In this document: one piece after another, positions 16,967 to 24,751 of the stretch
Numbering within the stretch: position 1 is the first letter of the stretch
Layout: each line of letters begins with the position of its first letter
Source: Permianibacter fluminis
Lineage (GTDB): Bacteria; Pseudomonadota; Gammaproteobacteria; Enterobacterales; Permianibacteraceae
Direction: 5' to 3'
Length of the DNA: 64,000 bases
Assembly (NCBI RefSeq): GCF_013179735.1
Contig: NZ_JABMEG010000001.1
Location: forward strand, 682,001 to 746,000
Translations under genes and position numbers: made by a program
Notes under the pieces: model-generated
The model's database searches: none
What the model saw: the letters and a program-made list of their open reading frames with translations, nothing else
What the model was told of the DNA's origin: nothing

Positions 16967-16983
16967 TAACAAAGGAGACCGCC

Positions 16984-18006
16984 ATGTTTGGCTTCCGCTA
17001 CATCAAGACCCTGCCCACCAGCTACCTCATCCAATACCGGAATGGCAGCATCCGCCGCGAGGGCCAGGGTCTATCGTTCTTCTATTTCGCCCCTACGAGC
17101 TCCCTAGTTTCGATACCCGTCGCCAGCCGGGACGAGCCCTTCATGTTTCAAGAGACCACCCATGACTATCAAGAAGTCACGCTCCAGGGTCGGGTGACGT
17201 GGCGGGTGAAGGATGCCCCTCGCCTCGCCAGCATGATGAATTTCACCCTCGATGCTAGCGGCACTAAGTACGTTTCGGATGACCCGGAGAAGCTGCCAGC
17301 CCGCGTGCTGCAACAGGTGCAGGTTGCGATGCGTGCCCAACTCAATGCACTTGAGTTGCAGGTTGCACTTGCCTCCTCCGCTCAGCTAGTGGAAACCGTG
17401 CAGAAATCGCTGAGCCACAATCGCGAACTCGAAGCGCTCGGCCTGGAACTGCTCGGCCTTTCAGTACTTGCCATTAAACCAAAGCCGGAAACCGGCAAAG
17501 CACTTGAGGCACGAGTTCGCGAAAGTATTCTGCGCGAAGCCGATGAAGCAGCCTATGCTCGGCGCAATGCCGCCGTCGAACAAGAACGAACCATCAAGGA
17601 AAATGAACTTAACACCGAAGTGGCGATTGAAAAGAAGAAGCGTGAAGTTCAAGAAGAGCGGATCGAGGCCGAGCGAATTTTCAAACAGAAAAAGAACGCC
17701 ATTGCAGAGGAAGATCTGGCTGCCCAGGTCGACCGTGAAGAGAAGCGCAAGGCGCTGGTCGCTAAGGCTGCCGAGAATACCCGTGCCGAAGCAGACGCCA
17801 AGGCCTATCACTTGGCCGCGATGCTCAATACTGTCAAAGGCGTGGACGTGAAAACCCTAGAAGCGCTCGCACTCAACGGTATGGATGCTTCGCGGATGGT
17901 TGCGCTCGGCTTCCGCGGTTTAGCGGAAGGCGCAAGCAAAATTGGCCAGCTGAATGTCAGCCCCGATCTGCTGCGTGAACTGATTACCAGCGAGGCCAAG
18001 GCATGA
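16984..18006 (+). CDS. SPFH/Band-7 domain membrane-scaffold protein
   Basis: The 340-aa protein has an SPFH domain (about residues 15-160; YLIQYRNGSIRREGQGLSFFYF, SIPVASRDEPFMFQETTHDYQEVTLQGRVTWRV), then a long charged coiled coil (about 185-265; READEAAYARRNAAVEQERTIKENELNTEV onward) and a C-terminal helical part. No clear membrane span is present, so it may bind the membrane by its N-terminus or be soluble. AAAGGAG lies 7-13 bases upstream of the ATG. It is the first gene behind two NrtR-type operators and overlaps the NAD-kinase-like gene by four bases. SPFH proteins form membrane-associated rings; here it probably scaffolds the neighbouring NAD+-related enzymes, which is inference. Confidence 0.85.
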   Translation: MFGFRYIKTLPTSYLIQYRNGSIRREGQGLSFFYFAPTSSLVSIPVASRDEPFMFQETTHDYQEVTLQGRVTWRVKDAPRLASMMNFTLDASGTKYVSDDPEKLPARVLQQVQVAMRAQLNALELQVALASSAQLVETVQKSLSHNRELEALGLELLGLSVLAIKPKPETGKALEARVRESILREADEAAYARRNAAVEQERTIKENELNTEVAIEKKKREVQEERIEAERIFKQKKNAIAEEDLAAQVDREEKRKALVAKAAENTRAEADAKAYHLAAMLNTVKGVDVKTLEALALNGMDASRMVALGFRGLAEGASKIGQLNVSPDLLRELITSEAKA

Positions 18007-18920
18007 GCAGCGACCGCAAGGTTGTACTGGTGACTCGACGCACCCGGCTAGAGGAGCTCGTGGTGCGTCACAATTCGGTCGGCCAAGCAAAATTTTACAT
18101 TGAGCACTTGGGCGCGGATTTCGCTGACTATGTACTCGAGCACGACACCTACCGTCGCGCTTTGGATAGCTGCCTACAGCGGGTAGAACCCATGGTTCGT
18201 ATCCAGCAGCTGGACCGCAGCTTCCTACCCAACTTTATATTTGCTCCAGACGATATCATTGTGACGCTTGGCCAGGATGGACTGGTTGCCAACACACTCA
18301 AATACCTGGATACGCAACCTGTAGTAGCCATCAATCCAGATCCTACACGCTGGGACGGTGTGCTGTTGCCATTTCAAGTGCAGGACACAGCGGCAATCGT
18401 TGCTGAGGCATTGGCAAACAAGCGGCAATGTAAACGCATCACAATGGCCGAAGTCACACTGAATGACGGTCAGCGCCTGCGCGCCGTAAACGATCTATTC
18501 ATCGGCCAAAGAACGCATGTCTCGGCCCGGTATGCCATTCAACACGGCCAGCTGAAAGAACGGCAGTCATCGAGTGGCGTCATCGTTTCTACCGGGCTCG
18601 GCTCTACCGGCTGGTTACGCAGTGTGCTGACCACCGCGCGTAGGCTTGAGCACCCTGACGATGTGCCGCATTACGAGCCGCTACCATGGGATAAAAAGCA
18701 GCTGCGATTTGTAGTGCGAGAGGCTTTCCCTTCGCGCGCGACAGGTACTGAGTTGATCATGGGTCAGGTTGATAAGGCGATGCCACTGCGTATCGCCTCG
18801 GAGATGCCTGAAGGTGGCGTGATTTTCGCTGATGGCATGGAGGTCGATGCGCTGCAGTTTGGTGCCGGCTTTACCGCACATATCCAGCCTGCAGCGCATC
18901 AAGCCGTATTGGTGGTTTGA
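18003..18920 (+). CDS. Divergent NAD-kinase-like protein
   Basis: The 305-aa protein follows the NAD kinase fold motif by motif. The GGDG loop appears as TLGQDGL, the motif after it as INPDPTRWDGVLLPF, the Asn-Asp motif as VNDLFIGQ, and the STPTGSTAY-type loop as SSSGVIVSTGLGSTGW. Catalytic Asp is kept but the first Gly of GGDG is replaced by Gln. Known NAD kinases phosphorylate the 2'-OH of NAD+ to NADP+; the changed loop could mean a different nucleotide or altered activity. ATGA overlap with the SPFH gene couples translation. It converges with the nadR-like gene. Confidence 0.75.
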   Translation: MSSDRKVVLVTRRTRLEELVVRHNSVGQAKFYIEHLGADFADYVLEHDTYRRALDSCLQRVEPMVRIQQLDRSFLPNFIFAPDDIIVTLGQDGLVANTLKYLDTQPVVAINPDPTRWDGVLLPFQVQDTAAIVAEALANKRQCKRITMAEVTLNDGQRLRAVNDLFIGQRTHVSARYAIQHGQLKERQSSSGVIVSTGLGSTGWLRSVLTTARRLEHPDDVPHYEPLPWDKKQLRFVVREAFPSRATGTELIMGQVDKAMPLRIASEMPEGGVIFADGMEVDALQFGAGFTAHIQPAAHQAVLVV

Positions 18921-18945
18921 AGCTCCACCTGTCCTATCAATGGCG

Positions 18946-19911
18946 TTACAACCCGCTCAATACCTTGCGGACTATGGCCGCTCGATCTGCAATCGTGCCT
19001 AGAGTCGATTGATAGGAAATGCCTCGACGGTCCAGATCGTAACGCACCAAGCCTTGCAGGCGGCTGCGCCAGAGCACATTGTCGCGCCAGCCATCCTGCT
19101 CGAACGGAATGTCGTCCCCGCACAAGAATGCAATGGAATAGCGTGCAATGCACTCATCGGCCAAGGCATGCAGCCGCGGTAGCCCACCACCGTTGTAGTA
19201 ATAGCTAAAGAACAACGTTGTCAGCGCATTGGTATCAACGAAAAGGTATCGGTTAGCTTGCAGGATTGCCTCATCCTCCAGTTGGCGATGCCGCTCCGCA
19301 ATCTCAACATAGTCTTCGAGCACGAGCCGCCCATTTCGGGTCTGCCAGACCTCACGCCCATACTCCGGCACAAAACACGTATTCATTACGGAAGCCATGT
19401 GCGCAGCTAACGTTGATTTGCCGGTTGACTCCGCACCTAGAAATACCACTCTTCGAACAAAGTGTGCATAAACAGTGGCCGGTAGCATGCTACGGTGAGC
19501 ATGGACATCCTTACGAATCTCACTACCGGAAATGGGCACCCGCTGGCGCCCAACATCCACCGATACATGCTGGCATCCAATAACCTGTGCAAATCCAGGC
19601 CCGTAGGTCTCACTGCTGTAGACCACGTCAGGGAACAATCCGCGATGCTGCAACCACTGTTTTACAAATTGACGGTGCTCATCATCCGGAGCATTGTTTG
19701 CGGGAGCATCCAATGGTGTCAGGACTTCAAAAGCCGGGAATAACTTCTGAACCCAGCCAGCCCTTACCGGCGCGCGCATGTCCGGGAAGTCTGGGTTGGA
19801 CCAGACCAATACAGTTACTCGCTTCGCGCCAGCACGTGCTGCCTCAAGCAGTAGCATGTGGCCGCAATGAAGCGGCGCAAACTTACCTACTACCAAAGCA
19901 TGCTTATGCAT
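18946..19911 (-). CDS. nadR: NadR-like NMN adenylyltransferase / ribosylnicotinamide kinase
   Basis: The protein is bifunctional. The nucleotidyltransferase part has VVGKFAPLHCGHMLLLEAA (GxFxPxHxGH) and ISGSEIRKD, and the kinase part has the P-loop FLGAESTGKST (about residue 165) and a following EYGREVW motif. It converts nicotinamide riboside to NMN and NMN to NAD+. At 321 aa it lacks the N-terminal helix-turn-helix of E. coli NadR, so it is enzyme only, and regulation is left to NrtR. ATG 19911 overlaps the pnuC stop. It is the last gene of the leftward operon nrtR-ARH-NADAR-pnuC-nadR. Confidence 0.92.
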   Translation of the reverse strand: MHKHALVVGKFAPLHCGHMLLLEAARAGAKRVTVLVWSNPDFPDMRAPVRAGWVQKLFPAFEVLTPLDAPANNAPDDEHRQFVKQWLQHRGLFPDVVYSSETYGPGFAQVIGCQHVSVDVGRQRVPISGSEIRKDVHAHRSMLPATVYAHFVRRVVFLGAESTGKSTLAAHMASVMNTCFVPEYGREVWQTRNGRLVLEDYVEIAERHRQLEDEAILQANRYLFVDTNALTTLFFSYYYNGGGLPRLHALADECIARYSIAFLCGDDIPFEQDGWRDNVLWRSRLQGLVRYDLDRRGISYQSTLGTIADRAAIVRKVLSGL

Positions 19912-20476
19912 GAATCTCCCGCTCCCGACGCCAGACAACAAGCCCGCGCAGTGATAGGCTGAACAGTACAAACTGAAGCAGAAACAATGCTAGGTATTCG
20001 TAGTGCCAAAAGTACACTGATTGCAACAGATTAACCGGCAACCAAACGTACCAACTCCACACCCACTTCCGGGTCGTTGCCCAGTTTGCTAGCAAAGACA
20101 GTGACACGATGGCGAATTGCAACCAGGCCCAGGTATTGGAAAAACCGGTTATGTAGGCCGTATAGGCAAAGATTAGTAGCGTCAGCACCCAACCAAGGTT
20201 GTACCAAAACAGCTCGTTAAAGGGATGTTGCTGCTGGTCACGACGTTGCTCCAGATGCCATAACCAGTAGCCATGAATGCCGAAGATCAGATATGCCAAC
20301 TGAAGCCCAGCCAACATAAACTGCTCACCCGCCAAGAAAAGAATGAAGTACGGCAACAAGCTTGCATTTGAAAAATGCCAATACGCAAGTTTCTTCGGTA
20401 TGAGATACAGCAATGAAACCCCGACGAGGATCGATCCTGTCCAGTCAAAGACCCATGCCGGGACTATCTCATTCAT
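19904..20476 (-). CDS. pnuC: PnuC-type nicotinamide riboside transporter
   Basis: The 190-aa protein has about seven hydrophobic helices and PnuC signatures (DWTGSILVGVSLLYLIPKKLAYWHF; YGWHLEQRR-like as YWLWHLEQRR; TRKWVWSWYVWLPVNLLQSVYFWHYEYLALFLLQFVLFSL). PnuC takes up nicotinamide riboside by facilitated diffusion; trapping needs the ribosylnicotinamide kinase encoded next. The ATG at 20476 overlaps the NADAR stop as ATGA. Confidence 0.92.
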   Translation of the reverse strand: MNEIVPAWVFDWTGSILVGVSLLYLIPKKLAYWHFSNASLLPYFILFLAGEQFMLAGLQLAYLIFGIHGYWLWHLEQRRDQQQHPFNELFWYNLGWVLTLLIFAYTAYITGFSNTWAWLQFAIVSLSLLANWATTRKWVWSWYVWLPVNLLQSVYFWHYEYLALFLLQFVLFSLSLRGLVVWRREREIHA

Positions 20477-21045
20477 GCTGACTTCGCCTGCAGGTTCGCT
20501 CGAACAACCATCAGTGCAAATCCAAGTAGATTCAGACCCTGCCATTGTTTAGGGTTACGTGCAGCCAAATCGGCCTCAGCAAGACCAATGCCCCAGACCC
20601 GATCTACTGGCGACGCTTCAACCAATACCTTGTTGCCAGTAGCTAGCAGGTATTCAGCTAGCTGCGCATTTTGTTCGAACTTGTGCTGATTGGCGGCAAC
20701 GACAATCTCAAAGCGCTGGGCCTGCCACAGGACTTCGTTAAATCCCTTTACTTCGCGACCGAATGCTTTCGCAGCACCAGGTGTTTTCGCCTCAATAACC
20801 TTTGCGCGAATCGCCTCATCAACAAACAATCGCGCCTTTTCGGCCATCATGTAATGCTCTGCCGATGGATACCGCACCTCCTCCACGAAAAACGGCGCCT
20901 CATACCACTGACTCAAACATGACTTGCCGATCTGAACACCCTTGCCTTGATGGCCCCAGAAGAATAGGTAGTTCACCTCACCACCTAGGCGCAGATAGTC
21001 TTCGAGTTCGCTCAGGTTTTTGATCATGCTTTCTGCCACGTTCAT
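20473..21045 (-). CDS. NADAR-family (YbiA-like) protein
   Basis: The 190-aa protein carries the whole NADAR domain: VNYLFFWGHQ, LSQWYEAPFFVE, YPSAEHYMMAEKARLF, FNEVLWQAQRFEIVVAANQHKFEQN, ASPVDRVWGIGL and WQGLNLLGFALM. Members of this family are N-glycosidases acting on riboflavin intermediates (YbiA) or on ADP-ribose-type conjugates, including ADP-ribosylated DNA bases. In this setting, between an ADP-ribosylglycohydrolase and NAD+ salvage genes, an ADP-ribose-derivative substrate is more likely than a riboflavin one; that is inference. Confidence 0.9.
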   Translation of the reverse strand: MNVAESMIKNLSELEDYLRLGGEVNYLFFWGHQGKGVQIGKSCLSQWYEAPFFVEEVRYPSAEHYMMAEKARLFVDEAIRAKVIEAKTPGAAKAFGREVKGFNEVLWQAQRFEIVVAANQHKFEQNAQLAEYLLATGNKVLVEASPVDRVWGIGLAEADLAARNPKQWQGLNLLGFALMVVRANLQAKSA

Positions 21046-21063
21046 TTCTTGGCTCGTTATTAG

Positions 21064-21984
21064 TTAGGGCATGGCATTCGCGGCGTCATACAGGGCGCTG
21101 GCCTTGCTGGCAATTAGCTCACGGTCTACCAGTCGGCTAAGCCAACGCTCGGGAATCGCAGATACACCATGCAACGCACCCGCCAGTTGCCCAGTGATAG
21201 CTGCGGTTGTGTCGGTATCATCACCAAGCCTTATCGCTGTCAGGATGGCCTCTTCGAAACTGCTGGTGCCATGAACACACCACAATGCCGCTTCGATCGA
21301 ATGCACGACATAGCCCGAACTGGCGATCTGCTCTACAGTTTTGTGCTGCCATTCACCACTAGCGATGCGTTGCAGCGATGGTGAGCTCGGTACATATTTC
21401 GGCGTAGCGAACAGAGTAGTCTTCGGTGTTCCTTTCAGCGCTCGAATGAGGTATTCAGCATATAGTTGACAGGCTTCGATGCACTCAACGGCACCATGCG
21501 TGGTCTTTGAACTCAGGCCTGCCTGAGTAATCGCTTGATCCAAATCGTTTAGCCAGAACATTGCGACAGGTGCCAGGCGCATCAAGCTGCCGTTGCCGGC
21601 CGAGTTGGGATTAGTGCTACCGGCGAACGCTTCACCGGTTGCGATGTATTGCCGCAGCGCCACCGAGGTTGTCACGCCGATGTCAAAGCAACTTCCATTA
21701 CTGCTCAGGTAGCCGTAGTTCATCCAATTGCAGTAGCGATTCATCTGATCGACGGCATCGAAGCCACGGCAATGCAGCAAGCTTTCGGCTAGACAAAGCG
21801 CCATGGAGGTATCGTCAGTCCATTCACCGGGTCCGAGCTCAAACGGACCCCCACCTAACATTTCGGTGGGGGTTTCAAATGCGCCGCGCTCGCGAAACTC
21901 CACCTGAGCGCCGAGTGCGTCACCGCAAGCCAATCCGAGCAAGCAGCCTTCAAAGCGTTCTTGTTGTTCCATTTTGCTGCTCAC
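21064..21984 (-). CDS. ADP-ribosylglycohydrolase (DraG/ARH type)
   Basis: The 306-aa protein shows the ARH fold signatures: GCLLGLACGDALGAQVEF at the start, GPGEWTDDTSMALCLAESL with the metal-binding Thr-Asp-Asp, NGSLMRLAPVA, and LGDDTDTTAAITGQLAGAL with the second metal site. Such enzymes remove ADP-ribose from Arg, Ser, DNA ends or small molecules using two Mg2+ ions. The start overlaps the nrtR stop by four bases. It could recycle ADP-ribose conjugates into the salvage pathway encoded around it. Confidence 0.92.
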   Translation of the reverse strand: MSSKMEQQERFEGCLLGLACGDALGAQVEFRERGAFETPTEMLGGGPFELGPGEWTDDTSMALCLAESLLHCRGFDAVDQMNRYCNWMNYGYLSSNGSCFDIGVTTSVALRQYIATGEAFAGSTNPNSAGNGSLMRLAPVAMFWLNDLDQAITQAGLSSKTTHGAVECIEACQLYAEYLIRALKGTPKTTLFATPKYVPSSPSLQRIASGEWQHKTVEQIASSGYVVHSIEAALWCVHGTSSFEEAILTAIRLGDDTDTTAAITGQLAGALHGVSAIPERWLSRLVDRELIASKASALYDAANAMP

Positions 21985-22721
21985 GCCCCGCTGGTAATGA
22001 TGCGCGGGAAGAAATGCTGCCGCGTACCGTCTTTCAATCTATACAGCTGTGCCGGTCGATTAGCGCCGCCGCGAAACACTCCATCGATCTCCTCCAGGAT
22101 GTCGGCGTCATTGATGCGTCGGCGGAAGGCGCTTTTATCGATGGGTCGGCCAAGCAAGGTTTCGAATGTCCGCTGCAAATCAGTCAGCGTGAATTGCTCC
22201 GGCAGCAGATGCACCGGCAAGGCTGTGTACTCAGCCTTCGCCCGCAAACGCTCGACGGCCTGTTGCAGTAACTGGGCGTGATCGAAAGCCAATGACTCAC
22301 TCACCGACTCGCCGTGTATCGGAAACCAGGCAACATCATCGGCGTTGCCACCCTTGCTGAGTTCAATCGCTTCGCTGTTGATCAACGCAAAGTAGACGAC
22401 GGTGACCGACCAACCGCGCGGGTCTCGTTTGCTATTGCCCACCGTCAGCAACTGCTCAACGTAGGGACTGGCAACCCCAGTCTTGGCCTTCAGGATGCGC
22501 AGCGCTGCCTGTTCCAGGTCACGGTCTTCGTCCAGTCGCAGAAAGCCGCCAGGGATCGCCCACAACCCTTGGGCCGGATGGTCACTACGACGGACCAGCA
22601 AAACCTGCAGCTGGCCATCCTTGAGCGTGAAGATCACGGTATCGACCGTGGTCAGCGGCGCATCAAAGGCCTTGGCGTCATAGCCCTTCAGGTAATCGGC
22701 TTCGCTAATTGCCTTGCTCAT
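21981..22721 (-). CDS. nrtR: NrtR Nudix-type transcriptional regulator of NAD metabolism
   Basis: The N-terminal Nudix domain (about residues 20-165; VDTVIFTLKDGQLQVLLVRR, GLWAIPGGFLRLDEDRDL) has a degraded Nudix box: the REUxEE residues are replaced in AALRILKAKTG, so it should bind but not hydrolyse. The C-terminal part (FTLTDLQRTFETLLGRPIDKSAFRRRI) is the winged helix of the NrtR family. NrtR proteins repress NAD+ synthesis and salvage genes and release DNA when they bind ADP-ribose or related NAD+ products. Four matching operator-like sites at the two promoters of this cluster fit that role. Confidence 0.92.
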   Translation of the reverse strand: MSKAISEADYLKGYDAKAFDAPLTTVDTVIFTLKDGQLQVLLVRRSDHPAQGLWAIPGGFLRLDEDRDLEQAALRILKAKTGVASPYVEQLLTVGNSKRDPRGWSVTVVYFALINSEAIELSKGGNADDVAWFPIHGESVSESLAFDHAQLLQQAVERLRAKAEYTALPVHLLPEQFTLTDLQRTFETLLGRPIDKSAFRRRINDADILEEIDGVFRGGANRPAQLYRLKDGTRQHFFPRIITSGA

Positions 22722-22765
22722 AGCCTTTCCTCATGCTGCCCGACGCGATCGGGCTTCCTTCAAAA

Positions 22766-22788
22766 GATAGTTGCATATTGCCACTATC
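22766..22788. promoter_or_regulatory. NrtR-type operator 3, divergent nrtR/pncA region
   Basis: GATAGT-TGCATATTGCC-ACTATC is a 23-bp site with perfect 6-bp inverted arms. It lies in the shared promoter region of the leftward nrtR operon and the rightward pncA operon, 39 bp (start to start) from the next copy. Confidence 0.85.
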
Positions 22789-22804
22789 ATGGATAGAGTA
22801 CAAC

Positions 22805-22827
22805 CATAGTTTCGTAGAGCCACTATC
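22805..22827. promoter_or_regulatory. NrtR-type operator 4, divergent nrtR/pncA region
   Basis: CATAGT-TTCGTAGAGCC-ACTATC matches operator 3 in arms and spacing. With operators 1 and 2 it defines a GATAGT-N11-ACTATC consensus with TTGCATA in the left half of three copies. Confidence 0.8.
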
Positions 22828-22873
22828 TAATGGCTAAACAGTAGTAGCCAGGCAGTAAAAAAAGAGGGAAACC

Positions 22874-23539
22874 ATGGACCATCTCGTTATCGACCGCATC
22901 GAACAGGTCGCCAGCTTTGATGTCGACCCGCAGTACACCTTCACGCCGGTCTGCCCGAATGAGTTGCCGGTTCTCGGCGGCGATGAGATCGCGGCCGAAT
23001 TGAACTCACAGGCTCGGTTTGCCTCGGTCCGCATCGGCTCAAAAGATGCCCACTCACCGGCCGCCGCCTGGGTCGCCGATACCGATCACCCCCAGTTTTC
23101 CCCAGTTGAAGGTCGGGACATGGACATCCGCTGGGCCGCTCACGCCGTGCCGGGCACCAAGGGATTTGAATTGCTTGAAGGCTTGCCGAAACCGGCTGAC
23201 TACGACTTCTTTGTCTGGAAAGGCGTTGAGTTAGACATGCACCCCTACGGTGCCTGCTACCACGACCTGGCTGACCGGCTTAGCACTGGTGTAATCGAGT
23301 TCCTAAGAGCCAAGCAGATCCGCACCGTCATCGTCGGCGGCCTCGCCACCGACTACTGTGTCAAAACGACGGTGATGCAGCTGTGCCGCGCGGGTTTCAA
23401 TGTTGTGGTCAACCTCGGAGCCTGCCGCGGTATCGCCGCCGAAACTATCACAGCGGCCATTACCGAAATGAAAGCAGCTGGTGTTCGCTTTGTGAACCGT
23501 GCGGATGAATTGAACAACAACGGCATCGCTGCCGCCTAA
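22874..23539 (+). CDS. pncA: Nicotinamidase
   Basis: PncA hydrolyses nicotinamide to nicotinate and ammonia. The isochorismatase-like fold shows the catalytic triad Asp16 (SFDVDPQYTF), Lys116 (VWKGVEL) and Cys162 (LATDYCVKTT), and the metal site GSKDAHSP at 56-62. The length is 221 aa. It is the first gene of the rightward salvage operon and lies directly behind two NrtR-type operators; GAGGGAAA precedes the ATG. Confidence 0.95.
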   Translation: MDHLVIDRIEQVASFDVDPQYTFTPVCPNELPVLGGDEIAAELNSQARFASVRIGSKDAHSPAAAWVADTDHPQFSPVEGRDMDIRWAAHAVPGTKGFELLEGLPKPADYDFFVWKGVELDMHPYGACYHDLADRLSTGVIEFLRAKQIRTVIVGGLATDYCVKTTVMQLCRAGFNVVVNLGACRGIAAETITAAITEMKAAGVRFVNRADELNNNGIAAA

Positions 23540-23571
23540 GAACTATCTAAGAACAACAAGGTATTTCCATC

Positions 23572-24741
23572 ATGATTATCGAATCGCTGCTTGATACCGA
23601 CCTCTACAAATTCACGATGATGCAAACCGTACTGCATCAGTTTCCTGCAGCCCAAGTTGAGTACCGCTTCAAATGTCGGAACAAGGGGGTCGACTTGCGA
23701 CCGCTGGTCGAAACCATACAACAAGAAATCGATCATCTCTGCACGCTGCGCTTCCAACCCGACGAACTGGATTACCTGAGCAAGCTACGTTTTCTGAAGC
23801 CGGACTTCATTGATTTCCTGCGGCTATTTCAATTGAACCCGCGCTTCGTGACCATCACTACCGATCCGGAATTCGATATCGTAGTTCGCGGTCCCTGGGT
23901 GCACACAATTCTGTTTGAGATCCCGCTGCTGGCCATCGTCAACGAGATCTATTTCCGGCACAGCCAACCAACTCCTAACTACGAGGAAGGCCGGCGCCGA
24001 CTCAACGAGAAAATCGGGCAAGTCAAAGCGCTGCAACCGTACGACCGCTTTCTGTTCTCGGACTTTGGCACTCGCCGCCGCTTCAACCGTGACTGGCATT
24101 ATGAGGTGGTGGACAAGCTGATCCAGGAACTACCGAATCAATTGACCGGCACCAGCAATGTGCACCTGGCGCGTACTCGCGGGATCCGACCGATTGGCAC
24201 CATGGCACATGAGTTTCTACAGGCCTGCCAAGCTCTCGGGGTCCGCTTGGTCGATAGCCAAAAATTTGCGCTGGAAGCCTGGGTCAAGGAGTACCGCGGC
24301 GACCTTGGTATTGCACTAAGCGATGTTTGTGGTGTCGATGCGTTCCTGCGCGATTTCGATTTGTATTTCTGCAAGCTGTTTGATGGTGTTCGCCACGACT
24401 CTGGCGACCCCTTCCTGTGGGGGGAGAAAGTGTTAGCGCACTATCAGAAATTTCGTATCGATGCCCGTAGCAAGACCTTGGTGTTTAGCGACGGCCTGAC
24501 CTTCCCGCGAGCACTAGAGCTGTATCAGCGCTTCAAAGACCGTGCCAATACCGGTTTTGGCATCGGTACCAATTTGACCAATGACTTGGGTTACGAACCA
24601 CTCAACATCGTGATCAAAATGACCGAATGCAACGGCCAACCAGTCGCCAAACTGAGCGACTCACCCGGCAAAACGATGTGCCGCGACGAAACTTACCTGG
24701 CTTACCTCCGTAAGGTTTTCCAAGTAGGCGACGCTGCGTAA
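23572..24741 (+). CDS. pncB: Nicotinate phosphoribosyltransferase
   Basis: PncB makes nicotinate mononucleotide from nicotinate and PRPP, using ATP. The family start [16 protein letters not shown], the segment [13 protein letters not shown], the phosphorylated-His region [12 protein letters not shown] and the phosphate-binding [10 protein letters not shown] are all present. The 389-aa length is typical of the bacterial PncB type. It lies 32 bases after pncA and 10 bases before nadE. Confidence 0.96.
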   Translation: MIIESLLDTDLYKFTMMQTVLHQFPAAQVEYRFKCRNKGVDLRPLVETIQQEIDHLCTLRFQPDELDYLSKLRFLKPDFIDFLRLFQLNPRFVTITTDPEFDIVVRGPWVHTILFEIPLLAIVNEIYFRHSQPTPNYEEGRRRLNEKIGQVKALQPYDRFLFSDFGTRRRFNRDWHYEVVDKLIQELPNQLTGTSNVHLARTRGIRPIGTMAHEFLQACQALGVRLVDSQKFALEAWVKEYRGDLGIALSDVCGVDAFLRDFDLYFCKLFDGVRHDSGDPFLWGEKVLAHYQKFRIDARSKTLVFSDGLTFPRALELYQRFKDRANTGFGIGTNLTNDLGYEPLNIVIKMTECNGQPVAKLSDSPGKTMCRDETYLAYLRKVFQVGDAA

Positions 24742-24751
24742 GGACTGAACC

